Assembly (NCBI RefSeq): GCF_023544665.1
Contig: NZ_JAMJFL010000004.1
Coordinates: 1 to 64,000 of the forward strand
Source of the DNA: Streptomyces sp. YS415
Lineage (GTDB): Bacteria; Actinomycetota; Actinomycetes; Streptomycetales; Streptomycetaceae
Length of the DNA: 64,000 nucleotides
Reading direction: 5' to 3'
Shown here: positions 36,624-45,350 of the stretch, one piece after another
How positions within the stretch are numbered: the stretch's first letter is position 1
How the letters are laid out: each line of letters begins with the position of its first letter
Notes under the pieces: generated by a model
The model's input: the letters and a program-made list of their open reading frames with translations, nothing else
Databases searched by the model: none
Told to the model about the DNA's origin: nothing
Position numbers and translations under genes: made by a program

Positions 36624-37888
36624 TCAGTGGTAGGCGGCGTCCATCGCGGCGAGGGCCCGGTCGATGTCCGTGGTTCCCGCGAAGAGGGCTCGCACCTGCG
36701 CGAAGTGGGCCTGCTGCACCTCCGAGTTGGGCCATCGCTGGTCCATGAACGGTACCGTCGTCCCCTCCCTCTGGTGCCGCGCCACCTCCACCACGGCCGG
36801 GTCGACGGAGTAGGAGTCGTTGGGGAGCGCCGGGAGCGTGGCACCGGACTTGTTGTACAGGTTCTGGCCCCTTTCGGAGCCCAGGAAGTCGATGAAGTCA
36901 ACGCCGCCCGGCGGTGCGGGGTGTCCTTGTTGAGTCCGTAGGCGGCGGAGACCGCGCCGGGCATGCGCGTGGCCCCGCGGTCGTCGGTGGCGGGCAGCGC
37001 CGTCATCCGGAAGTGCATGCCCGGTGCGGCGGCACGCAGATCGGGGAGGGTACCGGCGACCTGGACCACGCCCACCGCCCGTCCGTCGGCCACCTGCTTC
37101 ACGGCTTCCTCGTAGGTGGTGCCGAGAGGGTCGGGGCTGAAGCAGCCGTGATCCCGCATCTCCAGGTACTTCGCCATGGCCTGACGCCAACCGGAGCGGG
37201 CGAACGTCCTTCTGCCGTATTCCATCTGCGCGTCGAAGTCGGGATCGTCGGCGTACACCGTGGTGGCGACGAGTGCGTAGTCGACGAGCTGGGTCACCCA
37301 CGGCGTCGCATTGCCCAGTGCGAAGAGGACCTTGCCGTTGCGGCGGGCGGTGTCGCACAGCTGGAGCAGGTCGCTGTAGGTGCCGGGAGTGGTTCCGCCG
37401 ATCGTCTCCAGGGTTTCCGAGCTGTAGATCGCGCCGATGGCGCTGAAGGTGACCGGCACGACGTACGTCCCGAGGTCCGTGTCGGTGACCGGTCGGATGC
37501 CGGGGGGTATGCGGCCGCCGAAGCGGCGCAGGGTGAGGACCTCCAGGAAGTCCTCACGTTCCAGGGCGACGACCGATGCGGGGTTGCCGTTGCCCGGCCA
37601 GACGGTGAAGACGTCCGGCGCATCGCCCCCGCGCAGCCGGCGCGGGAGCTCCTCCTGGAGTGTGTTCGTGTCGGCATAGCGGACGGTGACCCGGATTCCG
37701 GGATGGGCTCGGTGGAAGGCGTCGACGACGGCCCGCATGGACGTCTTGTCGGTGGTGTTGGCCATGACGGACAGCTCGGTGTCCGCGCTGTCGCCGCCGA
37801 TGCCGCCGACGGCTGAGCAGCCCGTCAGCAGCGCCATGGCCGTGGCGAGCCGCGCGGCGAGAGGGATACGTCTCGGTCTGGAGGGCAC
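36624..37888 (-). pseudogene. ABC sugar-binding lipoprotein gene with a single-base frameshift
   Basis: The product starts at GTG 37888 (GGAG 7 bases upstream) with lipobox LLTGC, then a complete solute-binding N-domain (ELSVMANTTDKTSMRAVVDAF). After GLNKDTPHRRA the frame breaks. In the other frame VDFIDFLGSERGQNLYNK continues to the stop at 36624 with a normal end (DIDRALAAMDAAYH). One base is missing within the GC run near 36903; restoring it would give about 421 residues. This is either a true pseudogene or a sequence error in a GC-rich run. No permease genes are adjacent; the nearest partner genes are the GH3 enzyme and the rhamnoside transporter. Confidence 0.85.
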
Positions 37889-37999
37889 GAGAGGGCTCCG
37901 TGCGGTAGAGGAGAGCGGTGGAGGAGAGGGGATGTGCGGCGGGGCGCGCCAGGCCGTGCCGGGCAGGCGGCAGGCGTGGCGCGCCGGCAGGGGCGGCTG

Positions 38000-40468
38000 T
38001 CAGCCCAGGGGAACGGCTCGCTGCGCGGTCAGGTCGCGCGAACTGCGTGCCGTGGCGAAGGTGTACGTGCCGGGTACGAGCTTCCAGGTACCGGCGGTCC
38101 ACACCGTCAGGTCCTGCACGGGGACGGTGATCGTGAGCCGCTTGCTGGTCCCGGGGTCGAGGGTGACCTTGCGGAAGGCGACGAGCCGGCGCGGCTCGGC
38201 GGCCGCGGCGCCCGGCAGGGCCGCGTAGATCTGCACGACCTCCGTACCCCTGCGCGACCCGGTGTTGGTCACGGTGACCTCAACCGTCACGCTCCTGGTA
38301 CCGCTGTCGTACGCGGCTTGCAGGGAGCCATGGGCGAAGGAGGCGTACGACAGGCCGTGGCCGAAGGGGAAGCGCGGCTGCTGGCCCCTACTGTCGTAGT
38401 AGCGGTAGCCGACGAGGATGCCCTCGTCGTGGGAGACGGTTCCGTTGGTGCCGGGGTATGTCGCCGGTGTGGTGCCGGGGCCCTGGCCGGCGTCGACGGG
38501 GAAGGTGACGGGCAGGCGGCCCGAGGGGTCACTGTCGCCGAAGAGGACCGCCGCCAGCGCGGTGCCCATGGCCCGGCCTCCGTACCAGGCCTGCACGACG
38601 GCCTCGACGTCGCCGAGCCAGGGCATGGCCACGGGGCCGTCGGTGTTCAGCACCACGACGGTGCGCGGGTTCACCGCGGCCACGGCGCTGATGAGCTGGT
38701 CCTGGTCACCGGGCAGACCGAGCCCGTGGTGGTCCATGTCCTCACCGGCGACCCGGTTGACGAAGACGACGGCGGCATCGGCGGAGCGCGCCGCCTCGAC
38801 GGCCGCGGGGATCAGGGAGACCGGCTGCCAGCCCAGGGTGAGGCCGCAGGTGCCGGGGTCGGTGGTGGCGTTGGTGTAGGTCACCTCGACGGTGACGGCC
38901 TTGCCCGCGGTCAGCCGGGCGGTGCCCTGGAGGGGGTAGTCGTAGGGGCCGAGGAAGAAGCGGCGGCTGTGCCGGGTGCCGGTGACGACCGTGACGCCGT
39001 TGATCTTGAGGGTGGCGGTTCCGGCGGGCAGCAGGGAAAAGCGGTGCAGACCGGTGGTGGTGGGGACGAGCGTGCCGGTCCACTTCGCCGACCAGACCGC
39101 GGGCAGCCCGTCGACCGGGGCGGAGGTGAAGTCGACCGTGGCGTCGGTGCGGGAGGTGACGGGCGCGCCGGAGGCCTCGGCGCCCGCGTAATAGCTGCCG
39201 GTCAGGCCGGGCGCTCCGGTGCCGGTGCGCAGCACGGAGGACGGCACGGTGGTCAGGGGTACGTCCCCCTTGGTGCCCTGGGCGTACGTGACCTTGACCC
39301 CGCTGCCGGCCCGGGCGCGGAGCGCGTCCAGGGGCGTCGTCCAGGTGCCCGGGTCGACATAGCTGGAGCCGGCCACCCCGGTGAAGGCGTCCGTACCCGC
39401 AGGCCCGACGACGGCCAGGGACTTCAGGGCGGCCGGCAGGGGCAGCGCGGCGGAGCGGTTGGCGAGGAGGACGAGGGAGGCGACGGCCGTCTCGTGGGCG
39501 AGGGCCTGGTGGGCCTGGGTGCTGACGTCGGCCGAGGCAGGGGGCACCGGGTGGTCGAAGAGGCCGTGGGCGTACATCGAGACCAGGATGCGGCGGGCGG
39601 CGTCGTCCAGCCGCGTGCCCGGGATCGCGCCGCCGGTGAGGGACCCGGCGGGAAGCTTGACGCCGGCGGGGCCGAGCCCGGCGAGGTCCATGCCGGCCCG
39701 TGCGGCGGCGACTTGGTCGTCGCCTGCCCAGAAGTCCGGCACGGTGTAGCCCTGGAGGCCGATCTTGTTCTTCAAGTCGTCGAAGAGGGCGGCACTCTGC
39801 GTCGCGAAGGTGCCGTTGATCCTGGGGTAGGCCATCATGACGGACGTGGTCGGGGCGGCGCTGACCACGCGGCGGAACGGCGCTTCGTAGATTTCGTGCA
39901 GGGCTCGGTCGGAGACCGCGGTGTCGGTGAAGAAGCGGTTGGTCTCCTGCGTGTAGGCGGCGAAGTGCTTGACCGTGGCGACGACGTTTTGGCTCTGCAT
40001 GCCCACGGTGAGGGCGGCGCCCAGTTCACCGGCGAGCAGGGGGTCCTCGCCCATGCCCTCGGACAACCGGCCCATGTGCCAGGTCCGCGCCAGGTCGATG
40101 GTGGGACCGAGGAGGTTGTTGTACCCCTTCGCCCGGCCCTCGGCTCCGATGGCGCTGCCGACCCGGCCCATCAAGGACGCGTCGAAGGTGGCCGCCTGGG
40201 CGATCGGCACCGGGAAGGCGGTGACGCCCTGCTCACCGCGCAGGCCGGCGGAGGCGTCCACCATCGTCAGCGCCGGTATGCCCAGATGGGACAGGGCCGC
40301 GAAGTCGCACCTGACGAGCGCCTCCTTCTCGGCTGCGGTCATCCGGGCGAGCATCGCGGCGGCACGGTCCCGGGGTGACGCGGCAGCTGCCGCTCCGGTC
40401 AGCATGGGAGCCATGCTCGCGCTCAGGGCGGTGAGGGTGGCGGCGGACAGAAACGTTCTTCTCTTCAC
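38000..40468 (-). CDS. Secreted GH3 beta-glycosidase with PA14 insert
   Basis: 822 residues from the GTG 40468 (GGAGAGCCGCC upstream). The signal has twin-arginine character (KRRTFLSAATLTALSAS). The GH3 barrel includes PTIDLARTWHMGRLSEGMGEDP and VATVKHFAAYTQE, with the probable nucleophile Asp in YTVPDFWAGDDQ. A PA14 domain (LTGSYYAGAEASG) lies within the second domain, and an Fn3-like domain ends the protein. PA14-containing GH3 enzymes are usually glucosidases or related exo-glycosidases. It has its own promoter with a terminator-like hairpin in the leader and lies downstream of the rhamnosidase gene. Confidence 0.92.
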   Translation of the reverse strand: MKRRTFLSAATLTALSASMAPMLTGAAAAASPRDRAAAMLARMTAAEKEALVRCDFAALSHLGIPALTMVDASAGLRGEQGVTAFPVPIAQAATFDASLMGRVGSAIGAEGRAKGYNNLLGPTIDLARTWHMGRLSEGMGEDPLLAGELGAALTVGMQSQNVVATVKHFAAYTQETNRFFTDTAVSDRALHEIYEAPFRRVVSAAPTTSVMMAYPRINGTFATQSAALFDDLKNKIGLQGYTVPDFWAGDDQVAAARAGMDLAGLGPAGVKLPAGSLTGGAIPGTRLDDAARRILVSMYAHGLFDHPVPPASADVSTQAHQALAHETAVASLVLLANRSAALPLPAALKSLAVVGPAGTDAFTGVAGSSYVDPGTWTTPLDALRARAGSGVKVTYAQGTKGDVPLTTVPSSVLRTGTGAPGLTGSYYAGAEASGAPVTSRTDATVDFTSAPVDGLPAVWSAKWTGTLVPTTTGLHRFSLLPAGTATLKINGVTVVTGTRHSRRFFLGPYDYPLQGTARLTAGKAVTVEVTYTNATTDPGTCGLTLGWQPVSLIPAAVEAARSADAAVVFVNRVAGEDMDHHGLGLPGDQDQLISAVAAVNPRTVVVLNTDGPVAMPWLGDVEAVVQAWYGGRAMGTALAAVLFGDSDPSGRLPVTFPVDAGQGPGTTPATYPGTNGTVSHDEGILVGYRYYDSRGQQPRFPFGHGLSYASFAHGSLQAAYDSGTRSVTVEVTVTNTGSRRGTEVVQIYAALPGAAAAEPRRLVAFRKVTLDPGTSKRLTITVPVQDLTVWTAGTWKLVPGTYTFATARSSRDLTAQRAVPLG

Positions 40469-40517
40469 GGCGGCTCTCCGAACAATGGGGGCGGTGCGCA
40501 ACGGACGCTGAGGAAAA

Positions 40518-40552
40518 GGGGCCGACCGCTGGGCCAGGTGGCGGTCGGCCCC
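40518..40552 (-). terminator. Terminator-like hairpin in the GH3 leader (possible attenuator)
   Basis: On the minus strand, a perfect 12-bp stem (GGGGCCGACCGC / GCGGTCGGCCCC) with an 11-base loop is followed immediately by TTTTCC. It is 50 bases before the GH3 start codon and about 80 bases after the predicted transcription start, so it sits within the 5' leader. It could attenuate GH3 or terminate read-through from the rhamnosidase operon. Confidence 0.65.
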
Positions 40553-40636
40553 AGCTCTGAGAGGAGCGCAATTCCCAAGCATTCCAACGGGGAGGGGAAT
40601 CGGCTTTCCGTTGCGCCTTCCACTTATTGAGCGGCA

Positions 40637-40665
40637 AAACTAAGGGCCACACCGAGAGCGGTCAA
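40637..40665 (-). promoter_or_regulatory. Promoter of the GH3 gene
   Basis: Minus strand: TTGACC (40665-40660), exactly 17 bases, TAGTTT (40642-40637). The predicted start is near 40630, giving a leader of about 160 bases that contains nested GCGCAA/TTGCGC and ATTCC/GGAAT arms (40566-40616) and then the terminator-like stem. Confidence 0.6.
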
Positions 40666-40668
40666 CCC

Positions 40669-40688
40669 TTGTGGCAACAGCGCCACAA
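40669..40688. promoter_or_regulatory. Palindromic site just upstream of the GH3 -35 box
   Basis: TTGTGGC, six bases (AACAGC), GCCACAA: perfect 7-bp arms ending 3 bases from the -35 hexamer. The position suits an activator or a repressor. The sequence does not look like the candidate LacI sites near 46.8 kb. Confidence 0.5.
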
Positions 40689-40820
40689 AAAGGCTTCTGA
40701 ACAGGCACTTTCCCCCGCCTTATTGAAATCGGGGCGTGAAATTTCAAATGAAAACGGGCGAGCGCGAGCACACGCCATCCACCGCATGAATGACAGCCAT
40801 CGACGCGGGAAATGAATACG

Positions 40821-43418
40821 TCAGGCGGATTTCTTCTCCAGTTCCCAGGAGTCGAATTCATGCTTTCCCGGTCCGACCTCGGTGGGCGGACATCCCGTGA
40901 GTCGTACGACACCGGTGCAGCCATTCGGAACGACGACACGGGCCCGTATCCGGCCGCCGGAGGTTGTCTCCCAGGACATCTCCGCCGTCCCGTAGGGCGT
41001 CTCGTGGCGGGTGCGTGCCCAGGTGATGCCGCCGCCGGGGCGGGGGTGGAAGACGATGCGGCGGTAGCCGGGTGCGGACTCGGCGATGCCTCCGACGACG
41101 CGGTGCAGCCAGTCGGCGACGGCACCGAGGGCGTAGTGGTTGAAGGAGGTCATGCCGCCCGGGTTCAGGGTGCCGTCCGGGCGGAGGCTGTCCCACCGCT
41201 CCCAGATGGTGGTGGCTCCCTGGGCGATCGGGTACAGCCAGGACGGACACTCGGTCTGGGTGAGCAGGCGGTAGGCCACATCGAGGTGCCCGGTGTCGGT
41301 GAGCGCGTCGCAGATCAGCGGGGTCCCGACGAATCCGGTCGCGATGCGGGCGCCGTCGGCGAGGACCAGCTCGGCTAGCCGGTCACCGGCCGCGGCGCGC
41401 TGCTCGTCGGCGAGCAGCCCGAAGGCGATTCCCAGGGCGTACGCCGTCGGGCTGTCGCTGGTCATGCGGCCGGTGGGCAGTACGTACCGCTTGCGGAAGG
41501 CGGCAGTGACCTCGTCCGCCAGTGCCGCGTACTTCGCGGCGTCCTGCTCGGCGCCCAACTCGGCGGCGGACAGGGCGAGGTGACGAGCTGAGTGCGCGAA
41601 GTAGGCCGTGGCCACCAGGTAGCGGTCGGTGCAGCCGGCCGCCGGGTCGTCGGGCGGGGCGGCGGGGTCGAGCCAGTCGCCCAGTTGGAAGCCGGTGTCC
41701 CACAGGCGGCTGGGGCCGGCCAGCCGTGCGACGAGGTCCACCCAGGCCTGGGCCATGGGATAGGTGCGGCGCAGGATCCGCAGGTCGCCGAAGCGCCGGT
41801 ACAGGGTCCAGGGCGTGAGGGTGGCGACGTCCCCCCACGCGGCGCCCGGCTGGATCGGCGTCCACATCGGCTCGCCGGGGATGACGGGGACGTACCAGGG
41901 GACGGTGCCGTCGGGGAGCTGCTCCAGGGCGACATCGGTGAGCCAGGATTCGAGCATGCCGGCGCAGTCGTAGAGGAAGCCGGCGGTGGGTGCGAACACC
42001 TGGAGGTCGCCGGTCCAGCCGAGGCGCTCGTCGCGCTGGGGGCAGTCGGTGGGGATGTCGACGAAGTTGCCGCGCATGCTCCAGACGACGTTCTCGTGCA
42101 GCCGGTTGATCAGGGGGTCGCTGCACTCGAACCAGCCGGTGCGGCGCATGTCGGTGTGGTACACCCGGGCGGTCACCGCATCCTCGGTCAACTCCCCCGG
42201 CCAGCCGGTGATTTCGGCGTAGCGGAAGCCGTGCAGGGTGAAGCGCGGCTCCCAGGTGTACGGACCGCGGCCGGAGAGGATCAGGGTGTCGGTGGCGTAC
42301 GCCTCGCGCAGGGGGCGGGTGGCCAGCTCGCCGTCCTGGAGGACTTCGGCGTGCCGGATCACCAGGGTCGTCCCGGCGGGGGCGTCGAGTGTGACGCGCA
42401 GGCGGCCCACCAGGTTCTGGCCGAAGTCGAGCAGGTGGCGGCCGTCTGCGGTGCGGGTGATGCCGGTGGGGGCGATCTCCTGGGTACAGCGCACGGGGGG
42501 CCCTTGCGGGGCGACGAGGGTGCGCGGGTCACGGTTTCCGGGGCGTACCGGTGTCCATTCCGCGTGGTCGGCCGCGGCGGGGGTCGACCAGCCGGGGTCG
42601 TCCAGGCGTGCGTCGAAGACCTCGCCCTCGTACAGGCCGCTGCGCATGATGGGCCCCGGTGCCGCGCTCCAGGTCTCGTCGGTGGCGACGACGGCGGTGG
42701 TGCCGTCGTCGTAGGTCACTTCGAGCTGGGCGATGAGGGCCTGGTCGGTGCCGTAGATGTTGCGGGTGCCGCCGTCGAAGCCGTACTTGCCGCGGTACCA
42801 GCCGTCGCCGAGCCAGGCGCCGACGGTGTTGGCGCCCTCGGTCAGGTGGGCGGTGACGTCATGGGTGCGGTAGCGCAGCCGGTGCGGATAGACCGTCCAG
42901 CCGGGCGCGAGGATCTCCTCGCCGACCCGGCGGCCGTTGATCTCCACCTCGTACAGGCCGTGCGCGCTGGCGTACAGCCGTGCCCGGACCACCGGGCGCT
43001 CCAGGTGGAAGTCCTTGCGCACCCGGGCGGGGCGGCGTTCGGCGTCCGGGTCCTCGGCCCAGCCGCCGCCGACCGGTACCGCCCGCCAGTCCGCCGGGTC
43101 GAGCAGTCCGGCCTCGACCACGGCGGGCTCGCTCCAGGCGGAGGGCTGCACGGCTTCCGCCGTCCAGACCCGGACCTGGACGGTGACGCGCTCTCGGGAG
43201 GCCAGCGGTGCGCCGGGCCAGGGCACCAGTATCTGGTCGGGGCCGTCGACCCGGCCGCTGCCGTGCTCGTGGCCGGCGCGGTGGAGCCTGACCTCGTACG
43301 CCGTCTGGCTGCCGGACCCGGGGGGCAGGGTCCAGGTCAGCCGGGGGGCGGCGGTACCGATGCCGAGGCCGTCCGGGAGGTGTTCGAAGGACACCGGGGA
43401 GGGCTGAGGGGACAGCAA
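40821..43418 (-). CDS. GH78 alpha-L-rhamnosidase
   Basis: 865 residues, no signal peptide. Two N-terminal beta domains (LTWTLPPGSGSQTAYEVRL; RKDFHLERPVVRARLYAS...GLYEVEINGRRVG) precede the (alpha/alpha)6 barrel. The GH78 motif is PTDCPQRDERLGWTGDLQV, with the general acid Glu in DERLGW and the probable base Glu in TIWERWDS. It removes terminal L-rhamnose from glycosides. Being cytosolic and encoded 47 bases after the MalG-type permease gene, it probably cleaves rhamnosides after import. A long gap of about 350 bases separates it from the GH3 gene. Confidence 0.94.
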   Translation of the reverse strand: MLSPQPSPVSFEHLPDGLGIGTAAPRLTWTLPPGSGSQTAYEVRLHRAGHEHGSGRVDGPDQILVPWPGAPLASRERVTVQVRVWTAEAVQPSAWSEPAVVEAGLLDPADWRAVPVGGGWAEDPDAERRPARVRKDFHLERPVVRARLYASAHGLYEVEINGRRVGEEILAPGWTVYPHRLRYRTHDVTAHLTEGANTVGAWLGDGWYRGKYGFDGGTRNIYGTDQALIAQLEVTYDDGTTAVVATDETWSAAPGPIMRSGLYEGEVFDARLDDPGWSTPAAADHAEWTPVRPGNRDPRTLVAPQGPPVRCTQEIAPTGITRTADGRHLLDFGQNLVGRLRVTLDAPAGTTLVIRHAEVLQDGELATRPLREAYATDTLILSGRGPYTWEPRFTLHGFRYAEITGWPGELTEDAVTARVYHTDMRRTGWFECSDPLINRLHENVVWSMRGNFVDIPTDCPQRDERLGWTGDLQVFAPTAGFLYDCAGMLESWLTDVALEQLPDGTVPWYVPVIPGEPMWTPIQPGAAWGDVATLTPWTLYRRFGDLRILRRTYPMAQAWVDLVARLAGPSRLWDTGFQLGDWLDPAAPPDDPAAGCTDRYLVATAYFAHSARHLALSAAELGAEQDAAKYAALADEVTAAFRKRYVLPTGRMTSDSPTAYALGIAFGLLADEQRAAAGDRLAELVLADGARIATGFVGTPLICDALTDTGHLDVAYRLLTQTECPSWLYPIAQGATTIWERWDSLRPDGTLNPGGMTSFNHYALGAVADWLHRVVGGIAESAPGYRRIVFHPRPGGGITWARTRHETPYGTAEMSWETTSGGRIRARVVVPNGCTGVVRLTGCPPTEVGPGKHEFDSWELEKKSA

Positions 43419-43464
43419 GAGAAACCTTTCGTCACGTGCGCGGGAGCTGAAGGGGGGCCGGGCG

Positions 43465-44373
43465 TCAGCCCTTGAGCGCTCCGGAGGTGAGGCCCTTCAT
43501 GACCTTCTGGTTGAGGAAGAGGTAGATCAGGAGGGTGCCGAAGACGTTGATGCAGATCGCGGCGAACAGCGGGCCGTACTGGGTGGCGCCGAAGTCGCCG
43601 GTGAAGTTCAGCAGGCCGACCTGGACGGTGCGCAGGTCCTGGCTGTTGGTGAAGGTGAGGGCGATCAGCAGGTCGTTCCAGATGAAGAAGAACTCGACCA
43701 GTCCGACCGTCAGGAGGGCGTTGCGGACCATGGGGACGCTGATGGTCCAGAAGGAGCGCAGGATCCCCGCGCCGTCGAGGGTGGCGGCCTCGAACATCTC
43801 CCGCGGGACGGCCCGGTAGTACGTGGCCATCATGAAGACGGTGAGCGGCAGGCCGGTGCCGGTGTACGTGAGGATCAGCGGCCACAGGGTGCCGGACAGC
43901 CCGGTCTGGAAGTACACGGTGAACAGCGGCAGCAGGATCATCTGCGGCGGCACCATCATGCCCGCGAGGAAGACCACCAGCGTCAGGCTGCGGCCCTTCC
44001 ACACCATGATCTGCAGGGCGAAACCGGCGGCCGTGCCCAGCAGCAGGATCAGCGCGAGCGCCGGCCCGACGGCGAGCAGGCTGTTGCGGACGTACAGGCC
44101 GATGTTGCCGGTGGTCCAGGCCTCGGAGTAGTTGCCCCACTCCCATGAAGTGGGCAGGCTCCAGGTGGAGTTGTTCAGGTAGTCGCTGTTGGACTTCAGC
44201 GAGGTCAGGAACATCCACACGAGCGGGTAGAGCTCGACGACCAGCAGCAGCGCGACGACGACCTTCACCCACACCTTGCTCACCCGCGGGCGCCTGCGGG
44301 GACGACCGGAGGCGGCGGACGGTCCGCGGCCGGCCCGGCGGAGGGAGGTCTTCAGCGGTGTTTCGACGGCCAT
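43465..44373 (-). CDS. Sugar ABC permease, MalG type
   Basis: 302 residues with an Arg-rich N-terminus and six helices. The cytoplasmic EAA loop is FEAATLDGAGILRSFWTISVPM. It pairs with the MalF-type permease encoded 4 bases upstream, and with the binding lipoprotein, to form the importer serving the rhamnosidase. No ATPase gene is present; streptomycete sugar importers of this class commonly share MsiK encoded elsewhere. Confidence 0.93.
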   Translation of the reverse strand: MAVETPLKTSLRRAGRGPSAASGRPRRRPRVSKVWVKVVVALLLVVELYPLVWMFLTSLKSNSDYLNNSTWSLPTSWEWGNYSEAWTTGNIGLYVRNSLLAVGPALALILLLGTAAGFALQIMVWKGRSLTLVVFLAGMMVPPQMILLPLFTVYFQTGLSGTLWPLILTYTGTGLPLTVFMMATYYRAVPREMFEAATLDGAGILRSFWTISVPMVRNALLTVGLVEFFFIWNDLLIALTFTNSQDLRTVQVGLLNFTGDFGATQYGPLFAAICINVFGTLLIYLFLNQKVMKGLTSGALKG

Positions 44374-44377
44374 GGGT

Positions 44378-45262
44378 TCAGCCCTCCGTGAGGTCGCGCC
44401 GCGAGACGCGGTAGACGACCATGCTCACCAGCAGGCACACCACGGTCAGCAGCAGGGCGATCGTGCTGCCGTAGCCGTAGTCGCTGTAGGTGAACGACGT
44501 CTGGAACATGTACAGGGTCAGCGGGGTGGTGCCGGTGCCCGGCCCGCCGTTGGTCAGGGCCACGATGGAGTCGAAGACCTTGAGCGTGCCGTTGATGCTG
44601 AAGATCAGCGACGACATCAGCACGGGCAGGGACAGGGGCAGCACGATGTGCCGGATCAGCCGCAGCCCTGACGCTCCGTCGAGGCGGGCCGACTCCAGGA
44701 TCTCGTCGGGGATGTCGACCAGGCCGGCGAAGAGCAGCACGGCGTAGAAGCCCATCGAGCGCCAGATGTCCATGACGATCAGCACCCAGAAGGCGTGTCC
44801 CGCGCTGCCGAAGAAGTCGATCGACTCCACGCCGACCGCGTTGAGCAGCGAGTTGACCGGTCCGGTCTGCGGGGCGACCTGGAAGAACTTCTGGAAGAGC
44901 AGGCCGACGGCGACCGTGGGCAGCACCACGGGGAAGAACACGAGGGTGCGGACGAGCGCCGAGGCCCGCTTGAGGAAGAAGACGTACAGCAGGGCCAGCA
45001 GGTAGCCGGCGACCACCTGGCCGACGGTGACGACGACGGCGTACTTGAGGGTGAACCACAGGGCGTCGTGGACGGCCGGGTCCGAGAAGAGCCGGGAGAA
45101 GTTGGCGACGCCGTTGCCGGTGAAGCCGTCGATGGTGTTGCCCTTGGTGAAGGAGTAGCCCAGCGACCACACCATGGGGACCAGCATGATCAGTGAGTAG
45201 ACGACGAGTGCGGGACCGAGCAGGATCGCGATGGCCCTGCGGTCACCGAGTACGCGGTGCAT
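44378..45262 (-). CDS. Sugar ABC permease, MalF type
   Basis: 294 residues, six helices, EAA loop LESARLDGASGLRLIRHIVLPL. It follows the solute-binding protein gene by 88 bases and precedes the MalG-type gene by 4 bases. The substrate is inferred from the adjacent GH78 enzyme to be a rhamnose-containing glycoside. Confidence 0.93.
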   Translation of the reverse strand: MHRVLGDRRAIAILLGPALVVYSLIMLVPMVWSLGYSFTKGNTIDGFTGNGVANFSRLFSDPAVHDALWFTLKYAVVVTVGQVVAGYLLALLYVFFLKRASALVRTLVFFPVVLPTVAVGLLFQKFFQVAPQTGPVNSLLNAVGVESIDFFGSAGHAFWVLIVMDIWRSMGFYAVLLFAGLVDIPDEILESARLDGASGLRLIRHIVLPLSLPVLMSSLIFSINGTLKVFDSIVALTNGGPGTGTTPLTLYMFQTSFTYSDYGYGSTIALLLTVVCLLVSMVVYRVSRRDLTEG

Positions 45263-45350
45263 GGGTGGTATCCACTTCGATGGCGTTGCGGGGGATGTGC
45301 CGGGTCGGGAGCGGGGCGGCGCGGCCGGGTGCGCGCCGCCCCGGGCCGGG

